From assembly GCF_040219335.1 (NCBI RefSeq), contig NZ_JAVJSQ010000019.1:186001-250000 (forward strand): a DNA stretch of 64,000 nt, read 5' to 3'. This DNA comes from Gimesia sp. Its GTDB lineage: Bacteria; Planctomycetota; Planctomycetia; Planctomycetales; Planctomycetaceae. Below the pieces are notes generated by a model, which saw nothing but the letters and a program-made list of their open reading frames with translations, was not told the origin of the DNA and searched no databases. A program made the position numbers and the translations under genes. Below, one piece after another: positions 52,076-62,300 of this stretch. Position 1 is the first letter of the stretch. Each line of letters opens with the position of its first letter.

Positions 52076-52801
52076 ATGAATGCATCTCAACCCGTCATCT
52101 TTTATCGGCTCCGTCGCTTTTATCTCTATCTGGGAATTGCCGGGACGAGTCTGTTTTCGCTGGTCGGCATCGGTTCTACGCTGGCTGCTTTCTATAATCT
52201 GGATGGCTCTTTTCGCTATCCGGTCTTTTCCGCGTTGCTGTTCGGTGGTTTCTTTCTACTCTGCACACTACTGGGTATCTGGTGTATTCTGGCCTGGAGT
52301 CGGGAGCGACTGGAAATATCCGGGATTAGGCTGGTGAAGCGGGATGTCTTCCACATCACCGAAATCCTCTTTGAAGAAGTAACCCATCTGCAGTGGTACT
52401 CTCTCACGGGGGCGATTGTTGTGGAGGCTCCGGGGAAACGGTTTAAATTTCATATCGATAATTTCCAAAGAGCCGAACAGATTGAAATTACAGAACGCCT
52501 CCGACGGGAGATTGATCTTGATCTGCAGGAAGGCTGGGAAAAGTACCAGAAATTTAATGCCGCGATCTTTGAGACGACTGAGCAGCCTCCCCGCCCGGAG
52601 AGTGTTGTGTTTATGATCCTTTTGCTGATTTTCGCTTGTGTATTCGGTTATGCCTGGTGGGTTGGACGCGGAGTTCATTTTCTGCTGATCGGTCTGATCA
52701 ATTTCTTGATTGCCCTATGGTGGCTACTCGATTTCAGAAAGAAACGACAGCACGCGACAACGATCAATCTTTCGGAACAGCGTGCCGGAGTCGATCCGTG
52801 A
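52076..52801 (+). CDS. membrane protein with PH-like domain
   Basis: The 241-residue product has two N-terminal helices (about 18-40 and 53-75), a beta-rich middle of about 90 residues and two C-terminal helices (about 178-195 and 200-215). The middle (ERLEISGIRLVKRDVFHITE, ILFEEVTHLQWYSLTGAIVV) resembles the bacterial PH domain of YdbS/DUF304-type proteins, which sit at the cytosolic side of membranes. This likeness is moderate. The stop overlaps the GTG start of the SGNH hydrolase gene (GTGA), so the two are translationally coupled. Confidence 0.7.
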   Translation: MNASQPVIFYRLRRFYLYLGIAGTSLFSLVGIGSTLAAFYNLDGSFRYPVFSALLFGGFFLLCTLLGIWCILAWSRERLEISGIRLVKRDVFHITEILFEEVTHLQWYSLTGAIVVEAPGKRFKFHIDNFQRAEQIEITERLRREIDLDLQEGWEKYQKFNAAIFETTEQPPRPESVVFMILLLIFACVFGYAWWVGRGVHFLLIGLINFLIALWWLLDFRKKRQHATTINLSEQRAGVDP

Positions 52802-53655
52802 ATCCGATTGTCTATCACATTGCCTCCGGTCAGGCATTCTTCACTGGCTGCACACTGATTTTGCTGGCAGCTCTCCTGTCACTGAGTCAATCAAAGCTGG
52901 CCCGACGCGGGATGGGCCTTGCGTTTCTGCTGGGAGTGATCGCGGTGGTTGTCTCGTCAACTCCCCTGCCCTGGTGGTTGTATGGCGTATTGGGAATTGT
53001 GACCCTGATCTGGCTGCTGGTACAGTTTCGAAAGCCGAATCAGCGGGGACTATCGTATGTGGTAATCGTCGTCTGGCTGGCTGCAGTGGGTTGGGAACTT
53101 CCGTTTCACCTGCTGCCGCATGTCGATCCGGTGGACAAGCGGAGTTTAACAGTGATTGGTGATTCGGTCACTGCTGGCCTGGGGGATCCACAGACGACAA
53201 CCTGGCCGGTACTTCTGAACCACGAACACGGGCTGACTGTGCAGGATCTGTCACGAGTGGGGGCGACTGTCTCCTCGGCGCGAAAGCAAGTCGCGCAGAC
53301 CCGGATCGAATCACATCTAGTTTTGCTGGAGATCGGTGGAAACGATATTCTGGGCTCGACCACGCCAGCGGAATTCGAAACCGGTCTGGAGCAGCTATTA
53401 GCGGAACTGGCTGCACCGGGGCGTCAACTGGTGATGCTGGAACTGCCGCTGCCTCCCTTTTACAACAGCTTTGGACTGATTCAGCGAAAACTCGCTTCAA
53501 AATATGGTGTCAAACTGGTGCCGAAAGGGGGCTTTCTGTCCGTCCTGGCAGATGGAGGGGCGACGCTGGACAGTATCCATCTTTCCCAGGCCGGCCAGCA
53601 GCAGATGGCGGATGAGGTTTGGGAGATCGTGGGCCCAGCTTATCAGACTGAGTGA
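52798..53655 (+). CDS. membrane-anchored SGNH/GDSL hydrolase
   Basis: GTG 52798 overlaps the preceding stop and gives 285 residues; the longer frame to 52636 lies inside the preceding gene. Three or four helices (about 10-105) precede a soluble SGNH domain with all blocks: GDSVTAG (block I Ser), GATVSSARKQ (block II Gly), LLEIGGNDIL (block III Asn) and DSIHLSQAG (block V Asp/His). Such enzymes hydrolyse esters, for example lysophospholipids or O-acetyl sugars. Membrane placement plus coupling to a PH-like protein suggests lipid work. Substrate is unknown. Confidence 0.88.
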   Translation: MNPIVYHIASGQAFFTGCTLILLAALLSLSQSKLARRGMGLAFLLGVIAVVVSSTPLPWWLYGVLGIVTLIWLLVQFRKPNQRGLSYVVIVVWLAAVGWELPFHLLPHVDPVDKRSLTVIGDSVTAGLGDPQTTTWPVLLNHEHGLTVQDLSRVGATVSSARKQVAQTRIESHLVLLEIGGNDILGSTTPAEFETGLEQLLAELAAPGRQLVMLELPLPPFYNSFGLIQRKLASKYGVKLVPKGGFLSVLADGGATLDSIHLSQAGQQQMADEVWEIVGPAYQTE

Positions 53656-53667
53656 CCCCGTCATCGC

Positions 53668-54798
53668 TTACTTCTCAAACGTAATCACCTGCCGGACTGC
53701 GGCTCCGGTGGCGAGGTTATCGAAGGCGGAGTTGATTTCATCCAGTTGAATCGTGCGCGAGAGCAGCTTGTCGACGGGGAGCAGGCCCGCCTGATACATG
53801 GCGATGAAACGTGGTAGATCCCGCCGCGGAACGGCTGAACCCATGTAGGAACCTTTGATGGTGCGTTCCTCTGCGACCAGACTGACTGCGGGAATGGAAA
53901 ACATTTTCGCTGGGTGCGGCAGACCGATGGTGACCGTGGTACCTCCCCGTTTTGTGGCAGCATAGGCCTGCTGCAGGACCTGTTCGTTGCCGACGCTTTC
54001 GAAAGTGTAATCTACACCCTGCATGAGATCCTTGAGCAGCATGACGGGGTCTTCCTTCCCGGCATTGATCAGATGTGTTGCACCGACCTGGGCTGCCAGT
54101 TCGAGTTTCTCGGGGAGCAGATCCACGGCAAAGATCGCTTCGGCACCCGCGGCACGGGCTCCCATGATCGTGCTCAAGCCTACGCCTCCCAGACCGAAGA
54201 CGGCAACGCTGGAACCCGGTTCCACTTTGGCTGTAATGACGACGGCTCCCACGCCGGTCATGACCGCGCAGCCAAACAGGGTGGCGGTACTCAAGGGGAG
54301 TTGTGAATCGATCTTGATCAATGATTCCTGGGCCACGACCGTATATTCAGAAAAGGCTGCGACGCCGAGGTGGTGATAGATCTCCTCTCCCGCAGCGTTG
54401 CGAAAAGGACGGTGTCCCGAAAGAAGAGTGCCGGCGGTATTGGCTTTCGCACCAGGTTCACACAACGCGGGACGACCGGTGGCGCAGGGAATACAGTGGC
54501 CGCACAACGGGACAAAAGAAAAGACCACGTGATCATCAGGTTGCAGGTCATGTACGCCGGGACCGACTTCGCGAACGATGCCGCTCGCTTCATGCCCCAT
54601 CACCATCGGCATCACCCGGGGCCGCGAGCCGTCGATAGTCGATAGATCGGAGTGACAGAGACCGGCGCCCGCGAGTTCTACGAGCACTTCCCCCGGACCG
54701 GGGTCGTCCAGTTGCAGCTCTTCAATCACCAGCGGTTTCGACTCGGCATACGGAGTCGACTTCTCCATTTCATACAACACAGCGGCGCGAGTGTGCAT
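53668..54798 (-). CDS. zinc-dependent alcohol dehydrogenase, class III-like
   Basis: The 376-residue enzyme has the catalytic zinc set C48, H69 and a Cys in LFGCAVMTG (about 187). The structural zinc site C99-x2-C102-x2-C105-x7-C113 is complete. The Rossmann motif VFGLGGVGLSTIMGARAAGA ends in an acidic Asp (AVDLL), favouring NAD. The set fits the long-chain zinc alcohol dehydrogenases of the formaldehyde-dehydrogenase-like branch. It acts on primary alcohols or S-hydroxymethyl thiols in the cytosol. It is convergent with the SGNH gene. The true substrate is open. Confidence 0.92.
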   Translation of the reverse strand: MHTRAAVLYEMEKSTPYAESKPLVIEELQLDDPGPGEVLVELAGAGLCHSDLSTIDGSRPRVMPMVMGHEASGIVREVGPGVHDLQPDDHVVFSFVPLCGHCIPCATGRPALCEPGAKANTAGTLLSGHRPFRNAAGEEIYHHLGVAAFSEYTVVAQESLIKIDSQLPLSTATLFGCAVMTGVGAVVITAKVEPGSSVAVFGLGGVGLSTIMGARAAGAEAIFAVDLLPEKLELAAQVGATHLINAGKEDPVMLLKDLMQGVDYTFESVGNEQVLQQAYAATKRGGTTVTIGLPHPAKMFSIPAVSLVAEERTIKGSYMGSAVPRRDLPRFIAMYQAGLLPVDKLLSRTIQLDEINSAFDNLATGAAVRQVITFEK

Positions 54799-54827
54799 GT
54801 CCCGGGTATCCTTTTGCTATTCGATTT

Positions 54828-55805
54828 TTATTCTGAATCCTCTTGGACGATATAATTCAGTTCGCCTCCCTGAGGATTGGGTTTGCGTAGATCAGAGACG
54901 TGTGCTCCCGGGGGGAGTTTTATCTTAAACTGCTCAATGGGTATCGTAACATCGGATTGAATGGAGTCGACCTTGAACCTCGAGGCGTATGTCAAATAGT
55001 TTTGGTTCTCATAAAATTGATACTGCTTTACTTCCCAGGTTGTGGGCAGAGGTCCTGATTCCCTATTGTTGGAATATTGGAACTGATACGTAAAGCATTT
55101 TCTACCAGATTTTATGCGATCATATTGCATGACGACGCATTCGTAATCACGGGGAGCAACCCACAGACGGCTGACGCCTGATTTGTCTGTTTTTTCCAGA
55201 ACGGTGCAATCGATACCCTGGATCTGTTTGATTTGGTTTTGGGGGAAGAAGCCATCCAGCGACGTTTCCGTGCAGGGATCACCCGCCAGCAGAGACCAGT
55301 ACAAAGGGCTCAGGTTGATACAGTTTAAGATCCTGGGCTCTACAGGTTCTTTATAAATCGTGATATTGGTTGTTTCTCTGAATTGATAGGAGAGTGCTGC
55401 AGTCTGGCCATCGGTCGTCACAGTCATATCATGATTGTACATCTCTTTTAACTGCAAGTAGGGATGACGGCCCCAAGAGCGGAAGCGAAATCGTGGAGAA
55501 TCCAGCAGGAGCGAGTACTGCGTGTTGTATTCAACCTGCTCATGCAGGTAGCGACGGGTTTCTTCAGCTGTAAGTGGCACATCTTCATCATCGATATTTG
55601 ACTTCATATATCGGAGCTTACTGGAAGTCGTTTCCTGAGACAGTTCGACCCGCATGGCCTGCAGACGTTCGCGACGCTGTTGCCAGGTCTGGTTGATCTC
55701 CTTGATCGTGAGAGGCTCTGTTTCTGCAGCATCGGTCGTGGAACTGGTGCCCATACAGAAAATGAGTTGGCTCAGTATGAGAAGTGTGAGACAGCAGCGA
55801 TCCAT
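54828..55805 (-). CDS. secreted hypothetical protein, LolA-like shape
   Basis: ATG 55805 (MDRCCLTLLILSQLIFCMG) gives a signal peptide, with cleavage near Ala-Ala-Glu; a frame open to 55841 adds a charged leader. The mature part of about 300 residues opens with a helix (TIKEINQTWQQRRERLQAMR) and then strongly beta-rich repeats with many Tyr, as in LolA/DUF1571-like half-barrel proteins. This is only a fold guess. No known family is recognised. It lies downstream of, and on the same strand as, no obvious partner; the dehydrogenase start is 30 bases further left. Confidence 0.65.
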   Translation of the reverse strand: MDRCCLTLLILSQLIFCMGTSSTTDAAETEPLTIKEINQTWQQRRERLQAMRVELSQETTSSKLRYMKSNIDDEDVPLTAEETRRYLHEQVEYNTQYSLLLDSPRFRFRSWGRHPYLQLKEMYNHDMTVTTDGQTAALSYQFRETTNITIYKEPVEPRILNCINLSPLYWSLLAGDPCTETSLDGFFPQNQIKQIQGIDCTVLEKTDKSGVSRLWVAPRDYECVVMQYDRIKSGRKCFTYQFQYSNNRESGPLPTTWEVKQYQFYENQNYLTYASRFKVDSIQSDVTIPIEQFKIKLPPGAHVSDLRKPNPQGGELNYIVQEDSE

Positions 55806-56025
55806 GCCGGGGGCCTTTCTGTTCGAGTGACAAAAGTCCATTTCGTCGCGAGCTTACTATAGAACATCTTCCGGTGAGAGACCAGAGTGGATTGATTGCA
55901 GGCGGAGAGACTGCCGGGATGCTGGTTTCACCATGTTTGACAGAACATGCTCGTTTTGATCAAAGTATGCTGTTATACTGCTGCAACTTCTTTGCTCACC
56001 AACCCTGATGGAAAGCTGAAACAAC

Positions 56026-57750
56026 ATGTCCAGTGTGGAATCGTCCCGATCGTATGTCCGTTATCGTGTGATCTTTGCCTGCATGCTGATGGCGGTGTTG
56101 TTGTACCTGGACCGATTCTGTATTTCCTTTGCAGAGGTGTTCATCAAGGACGAACTGGGGCTGACCGATCATCAGATCGGGATTCTGCTGGGCTCGTTTT
56201 TCGTTTCCTATGCGTTATGCCAGGTTCCTTCCGGATGGTTCAGTGACCGGTTTGGCGCCAGGAAAATGCTGACGCTTTATATCCTCATGTGGTCTCTGTT
56301 TACAGCACTGACAGGCTTTGCGACCGGTTTCATCATGTTGTTGATTTTCCGGTTGGGATTCGGCCTGAGCCAGGCGGGCGCTTATCCCACCAGCGCGAAT
56401 ATCGTCAGCAAATGGATGCCTTTAACAGAACGGGGTTTTGCCAGCAGTATGGTGACCGTGGGGGGACGGATCGGCGGCGCTTTAGCTCCAGTGCTGACTG
56501 CCTTTCTGATTATCCTGTTCGTGCCTATCTCGGAATCTTCTGATTTGAAACCGGGGGCCCTCCTGCAACCGCATCAGTTGGCCAGTACGTTTCTGAAGCG
56601 AGTTGATGAGAAACAGACTTTTGAATCCGAAGTCTATGCCCAGCTTCCCCCCGCCGATCAGGAGTTTCTGAAATCGGCGGCCGCTGATCCTAAGATGCCG
56701 CCGGGATCGGCAGAGGAAGATAAATTCATTAACGATCTGAATCAGGTTCTGCAGAACGCGTCCCTGTATAATCCGCAGGAGTACGCAGGGATGAAACTGA
56801 ATCAGCAGGCCGAACAACTGCTGACGATCAACTCCGCCGACATGACTCCGGAAGAGAAATCACGTTTAAATCGACTGCTGTTTGAAGCCCGCTATTATAA
56901 CGACGTTCGCAAGGTACAGGGACAGGGCTGGCGAAAAATGATGATGACCTACGGTGTCATCGGCATTTTCATCGCTGCAATATTCTGGTGGATCATTCGC
57001 GATTATCCGAGGGCCCACCCCTCCTGTTCCGAGCAGGAACTGGAGCTGATCGAACACGGACGACTGGAGGAAGACAAGGATCATTCTAAACAGATCGGCG
57101 GGATTCCATTTAAAGCCATCGCGATGAACAAGAGTCTCTGGTTGCTTTCGCTGTCGCAATTTTGTACGAACGTGGGCTGGTTGTTCCTGGTCACCTGGCT
57201 GCCACGATACCTGGATGAAACCTACCGGGTCCCACTGGAGACAAGAGGCAAAATGGTGACGTTTGCACTGGCGGTCGGCTGGTTTGGAACCTTATCGGGT
57301 GGTAAAGTGACCGACTGGTTGATGCGCCGCATCAGTCTCCGCTGGAGCCGCGTGCTGCCGATCGCACTCTCGCGTTTTACCGCGATGGCTGCTTACCTGG
57401 TCTGCATGCTGGATATCTCCCCCTGGACGGCAGTAGCCATGTTTTCGATTGTTGCCTTCTCTACCGACTTTGGTTCTCCTGCCATGTGGGCCTTTAACCA
57501 GGACATTGCAGGAAAACACGTGGGGTCAGTGCTGGGATGGGGCAATATGTGGGGGAACCTGGGAGCAGCTGTCGCTCCCGTGCTGATGATTGCTGTGATC
57601 GGTTTAGACCATCACTGGAACAATGCCTTCATTACCTGTGCGTTCGCATTTCTGATCGCCGGCGTGGCTTCGCTTTGGGTTGATCCAGCACAGACACTGG
57701 TTGTGGAGACCAGTGAAGAAGAAACGGAGACCGAGACACCTGAGTCATAG
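56026..57750 (+). CDS. MFS transporter with large loop insert
   Basis: The 574-residue protein has twelve MFS helices of the anion:cation symporter (ACS) type: DRFCISFAEVFIKDELGLTD after helix 1 and motif A GWFSDRFGARKM between helices 2 and 3. A highly charged insert of about 135 residues (about 172-305) separates helix 5 from helix 6 (WRKMMMTYGVIGIFIAAIFW), which is unusual: standard members have a short loop here. The C-terminal half is typical. The substrate is likely an organic acid such as a hexuronate or galactonate, by family. It ends in a Glu/Thr tail. A TATACT-like -10 box at 55974 may be its promoter. Confidence 0.88.
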   Translation: MSSVESSRSYVRYRVIFACMLMAVLLYLDRFCISFAEVFIKDELGLTDHQIGILLGSFFVSYALCQVPSGWFSDRFGARKMLTLYILMWSLFTALTGFATGFIMLLIFRLGFGLSQAGAYPTSANIVSKWMPLTERGFASSMVTVGGRIGGALAPVLTAFLIILFVPISESSDLKPGALLQPHQLASTFLKRVDEKQTFESEVYAQLPPADQEFLKSAAADPKMPPGSAEEDKFINDLNQVLQNASLYNPQEYAGMKLNQQAEQLLTINSADMTPEEKSRLNRLLFEARYYNDVRKVQGQGWRKMMMTYGVIGIFIAAIFWWIIRDYPRAHPSCSEQELELIEHGRLEEDKDHSKQIGGIPFKAIAMNKSLWLLSLSQFCTNVGWLFLVTWLPRYLDETYRVPLETRGKMVTFALAVGWFGTLSGGKVTDWLMRRISLRWSRVLPIALSRFTAMAAYLVCMLDISPWTAVAMFSIVAFSTDFGSPAMWAFNQDIAGKHVGSVLGWGNMWGNLGAAVAPVLMIAVIGLDHHWNNAFITCAFAFLIAGVASLWVDPAQTLVVETSEEETETETPES

Positions 57751-57788
57751 GAAATCGTCAGTGTGGCGGGCGGTGAGATCTGCCTGGC

Positions 57789-58994
57789 TTATTTGTTTTG
57801 GGAATTGCTGTCGGCGAGCGCATCCAACTCAGCCAGTTTGAGTCGTACGCTGAGGATGTAGGGGGCTTTCCCTTTCTCCCAATGGCCGTAGGTCGTCAGC
57901 ACATAGGTCCCGTCGGGGAGCACTTCCACTCCTGGATAGGCACAATCTGCACCGCGGGTATTGTCTTTGAGACGCACGTGATACTGTCCCTCACTCCCTT
58001 TAACCAGATCCTCGTAGGTACCGACCCAGGCCACCCAGTCACCTTCGGTGGGCGCCTTGTGTCCGCGGGGTGTGTTGCTGCGGAAGGAGATCAGCAGGCG
58101 TCCGCTGACCGGATCATATTTCCCGGTGTGACGATCTCCATTCAGTGCGCCGGGGAGGTCCCGGGGTTCGGTCCAGGTTTTGCCTTCGTCATTGGAAAAG
58201 ATGATCTGAGAATTATGACGGCGGCTGTTTTCCCGCAGTAAGACCGCCAGTTGTTTTCCATCGGGAGAGCGAATGATGCCGGGTTCGCAGATGTGGTAAT
58301 CGGAAGACTTGTGAATGGCCATCGGGGCTGACCAGGTCTGACCGCCATCGGTAGAGAGACTTTTAAACAGCGTGAACGCGATGGGCGATTCCTGCTTTGA
58401 ATCCCGGGCAATGAAGCGGCCGTCATCGTGGAACAGCGCCATGTAATGGCCTTTTCCGGTCTTAAGTGGTTCGACACACCCCATGACGACGATGCCACCC
58501 CAGTCACCTACCTGCCGCAGCTCACTCCAGGTCTGGCCATCATCTTCGGTAATTGCCATGCGGGTGGGGTAGAGACCGGAGAACATGATGATGCGTTTTT
58601 TGCCCGCTGCATCGATCACGCGGTGCAGCGTCGGAACTTCGCGTGAGTTGGCCCAGGAAGCGGGAGTGGGCAGTCGCTCGCTCCAGGTTTTGCCTCCATC
58701 AAGCGAGCGTTTGTAAACGATGCCCCCCTTGCCGTGCCCCTTGGGATAGACACAGAGCATGGTTTGATTGTCTTCCAGCAGAACTGTTGTGGGGTGTCCC
58801 AGGTATTGTCCTTCTTCGCGATCGACGACAATCTGGCGATCGCTGTCCGCGGTGAGATCCAGATAGGGAATCGTGAAGCCCGGCTGCTGTTTAGTTGGCT
58901 CTGGTTCCTGCGCCTGACTGAAACCGCTGACGTAGTTGAGTAGCAGCACGGAGGAGAGAATCCATTTCAGGACGTCGCGAGACTTCAGTAACAT
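57789..58994 (-). CDS. secreted sialidase-like beta-propeller (BNR/Asp-box)
   Basis: ATG 58994 gives 401 residues with a signal peptide (SRDVLKWILSSVLLLNYVSGFS). The mature protein has four or more Asp boxes S-x-D-x-G-x-T-W (SLDGGKTWSE, TEDDGQTWSE, STDGGQTWSA, SNDEGKTWTE), the mark of the sialidase six-bladed propeller, and CEPGIIRSPDGKQLAVLLRE with Arg residues near the active-site place. Planctomycete homologues are numerous and probably hydrolyse or bind glycans. A complete neuraminidase catalytic set cannot be confirmed by eye. It is convergent with the MFS gene. Confidence 0.85.
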   Translation of the reverse strand: MLLKSRDVLKWILSSVLLLNYVSGFSQAQEPEPTKQQPGFTIPYLDLTADSDRQIVVDREEGQYLGHPTTVLLEDNQTMLCVYPKGHGKGGIVYKRSLDGGKTWSERLPTPASWANSREVPTLHRVIDAAGKKRIIMFSGLYPTRMAITEDDGQTWSELRQVGDWGGIVVMGCVEPLKTGKGHYMALFHDDGRFIARDSKQESPIAFTLFKSLSTDGGQTWSAPMAIHKSSDYHICEPGIIRSPDGKQLAVLLRENSRRHNSQIIFSNDEGKTWTEPRDLPGALNGDRHTGKYDPVSGRLLISFRSNTPRGHKAPTEGDWVAWVGTYEDLVKGSEGQYHVRLKDNTRGADCAYPGVEVLPDGTYVLTTYGHWEKGKAPYILSVRLKLAELDALADSNSQNK

Positions 58995-59382
58995 GTGAGA
59001 ATTCCTGCTGCTCAAGAATGGTGGGAGCGGTTGACTCAATGAGGATAACCGACCAGGGCTGACTGTTTAACAACTGTTCAGACTAACCGGGACGGATCGG
59101 GACTGCAACTTTTTGTGGGACGGGATGGCTGTTTAAGCAATTTCAGTGGTCGAAGATGGGGGAAATCACAGCTTGAAAATACGAAAAATCGGGTCTATTC
59201 CCCAGAGGAGCAGGCGAAAACGGAGGATTCAGCAGGCTTTTTTAAATATTATATTGTTATTCCCGGTTTTTCCCGATACGATATAAAGCACGCTTGATGT
59301 ATCTGATTGCGCCTCAACGAGATACACAAGTGACATCCTCAGCCAACTGGCTTAATCCCACCTGCCTCTAAACATCGTAGAC
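58995..59382. other. 388-base divergent gap with AT-rich promoter zone
   Basis: The gap lies between the sialidase-like gene (leftward) and the PSCyt1 gene (rightward). About 59236-59290 is distinctly AT-rich and holds the promoter candidate listed next. No protein-coding frame with a protein-like sequence and no RNA gene is seen. Confidence 0.5.
59254..59282 (+). promoter_or_regulatory. sigma70-type promoter candidate for the PSCyt1-DUF1501 pair
   Basis: TTGTTA (59254-59259) and TACGAT (59277-59282) are spaced 17 bases and lie 100 bases before the start codon, within the AT-rich zone. Prediction by eye. Confidence 0.45.
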
Positions 59383-62300
59383 ATGACTATGAAAACTTTG
59401 CGAAAAGTGACAGTCGTCATCGTATTCACGAACCTGTTTCTCGCTCTGACTCTTGCTCTTTCCGCCGCTGATACCAATACCGATCAGGCCGGCCTGGATT
59501 TCTTCGAGAAAAAGATTCGTCCCGTGCTGATCAAACACTGTTACGAGTGTCATTCAGCCGAGTCTAAGAACCTCAAAGGCAGTCTGTTGCTGGACACTCG
59601 CGAGGGATTAATTACCGGCGGAGATTCAGGGACGGCCCTGGTGCCTGGAAAACCCGACGAAAGTCTGGTGCTGGAGACATTGCACTATAGTGAAGACAGT
59701 TACCAGATGCCTCCCAAGGGCAAACTGCCTGACGCTGTGATCGCCGATTTTAAAAAATGGATCAAAATGGGGGCGCCGGATCCACGCAAGGGAGACGCCA
59801 CATCGGCCAAGCATGCCGGGATTGATTTTGACAAGGCCCGCGAGTTCTGGTCGTTTCAGCCGCCGAAACACTACCCTGCTCCCCAGGTAAAGCAGGCGGA
59901 TTGGCCACGCAACAAAATCGATCACTTCATTCTCGCGGCTCAGGAAGCTAAAGGCTTTTCACCAGCCCCAAAAGCTGATAAACGGACATTGATCCGCCGG
60001 GTCTACTTTGATCTGATCGGTCTACCTCCGACACCGCAGGAAGTGGAACAGTTCGTCAAAGACGAATCACCCGAAGCGTATTCCCGCCTGATTGACCGTT
60101 TATTACAGTCTCCGCACTATGGCGAACGCTGGGGACGTCACTGGCTGGATGTCGCCCGTTATGCAGAAGACAATACAAACATGGGGCCTCACAATGGTCC
60201 CTATCCTCACGCGTATCGCTATCGTGACTGGGTCATCAAGGCGTTTAACGAAGATATGCCATACAACGAGTTCGTGATCCGTCAGCTGGCAACTGATTTC
60301 CTGCCTGAAACCGGTCCTGAAGATTACCCTGCTCTCGGCTATATGGGACTGGGACCCTCTTATCACAAAGAGGTCGCGTTATCACAGGTCACGCTGGAAA
60401 ACCGCTATGCTGACGACTGGGAAGACCGGGTCGACAGCCTCTGTCGTGGGTTATTGGGGCTGACGATGGCCTGTGCCCGTTGTCACGATCACAAATACGA
60501 TCCGCTGACCGTGGAAGACTATTACGGGATCGCAGGGGTCTTTGCTTCGGTTCGACAGACAACGCGTCCGATCATTCCCGAAAAGGAAGTTGCGAAAACA
60601 CAGCCAGCCCGCGATCAGGTAGATAAGCTGACTGAAGAGAATAAGAGCCTGACCGACAAGGTTCGTGACTTAAATAAACGGAATGCCCTGCTCAAGGAAC
60701 AGATCAAAAAAGCCGGTAAAACGGAATTTGCACTGATCGCACCCCGTCCCGATGTGAAGCAACAGACGACCGTGAAATTTCCCATTCCGCCGGTCGAATT
60801 AAAGCAGAATACGGAACTGGTCACACAGCACAACCAGTCCATCAAAGCGAACAAAGCAAAGATCGAAGAGATCAAAAAGAACACGCCTGGCTTTGATTTG
60901 CCGCTGGCAGATGCCCTGACTGAAGAGCAGGTACGGGTTGAAGAAATCTCCAAAGACCGGATGAAGATTGTTTACTATCCCGAAAAACCTCGGGACCTGA
61001 ATGTATTCATTCGTGGCAACGCGGCCAATCTCGGGAAGCTGGTCCCTCGACGCTTCGTTCGGGTTCTGTCGGACGGGAAACCGGAACCTTTCCAGAACGG
61101 CAGTGGCCGACTGGAACTGGCACAGCAGATCGCCAGTCGTGATAATCCCCTGACGGCACGGGTCATGGTGAATCGGGTCTGGCAGCATCACTTCGGTGAA
61201 GGCCTCGTCGATACGCCGAGCAACTTTGGCAGTACCGGTTCCCGGCCCAGTCATCCGGAACTGCTGGACGATCTGGCCGTCTGGTTCATGGATCAGGGCT
61301 GGTCGATTAAGAAACTGCATCGGCTGATCATGCTCTCTGCAACCTATCAGCAGGCTTCAAATGTGGAGCCAACAGAGGCACAGAAAAAGGATGATCCGAA
61401 CAATCGTCTGCTGACGCACTTCAATCGCAGACGACTGGAAGCGGAAGTCTACCGGGACTCCCTGCTGGCTGCCGGCAATAACCTTGACCCTGCCCAGGCG
61501 GGGCCCTCGGGGGATATTGATGATGCAAGTTTCCAGCGCCGTGGAGTCTATGCAACAGTCTCCCGGCATAAGCTGAGCACATTTCTGCAGTCATACGATT
61601 TTCCGGATCCCGCGATCCATGCGGCCCGGCGTTCGAAAACCACTACGCCTCTGCAGCAGTTGTTTGTTTTAAACTCCCCCTTCGTCAGACAGCAGGCCCA
61701 ACTGCTGGCGAAACGGTACGAAGGGGAATCCTCCGAGCAGCGAATTGACGCGGTTTACCGGACGCTCTTTTCACGGGCTCCGACTCCGAATGAGGTACAG
61801 ATCGGCCTGCAGTTTATTGAACAGGCTGCGGATGGGACCACACCGTCACCAGCACAGGAACAGATTCCAACGTTCGCCGGGAAGCGAATGAAAGCCGATG
61901 TGAAACAACTCGGCGATCAATATTCTGTTTCGCTCTGGCTGAAGAATCAGGTTCCTAACGAAAAGCGGATTATCACCGGTTACTTCTTCTCACGAGGTAA
62001 AGATGGCGCAGTCAAAGCACCCGGCGACCACCTGGGAATCGCCGGCAAGTATCGCCCGAACAAAGCGGGACGCCTGTTCTTCTATAATGGCGACCAGAAA
62101 CGCCAGTCATTGTTCGGGACGACAGTCATTCAGCCGGGAACCTGGAACCATGTGGTCCTGTGCCGTGATCAGAACCAGATTCGGGTTTATCTGAACGGGA
62201 ATCCTGAACCGGAGATTATCGGCGAGGCTGCTCCCGGTTATGACAAAGGGGTTTCTGAAATCATCCTGGCGGGACGCAATGACAATTTCTCGAATTTTGA

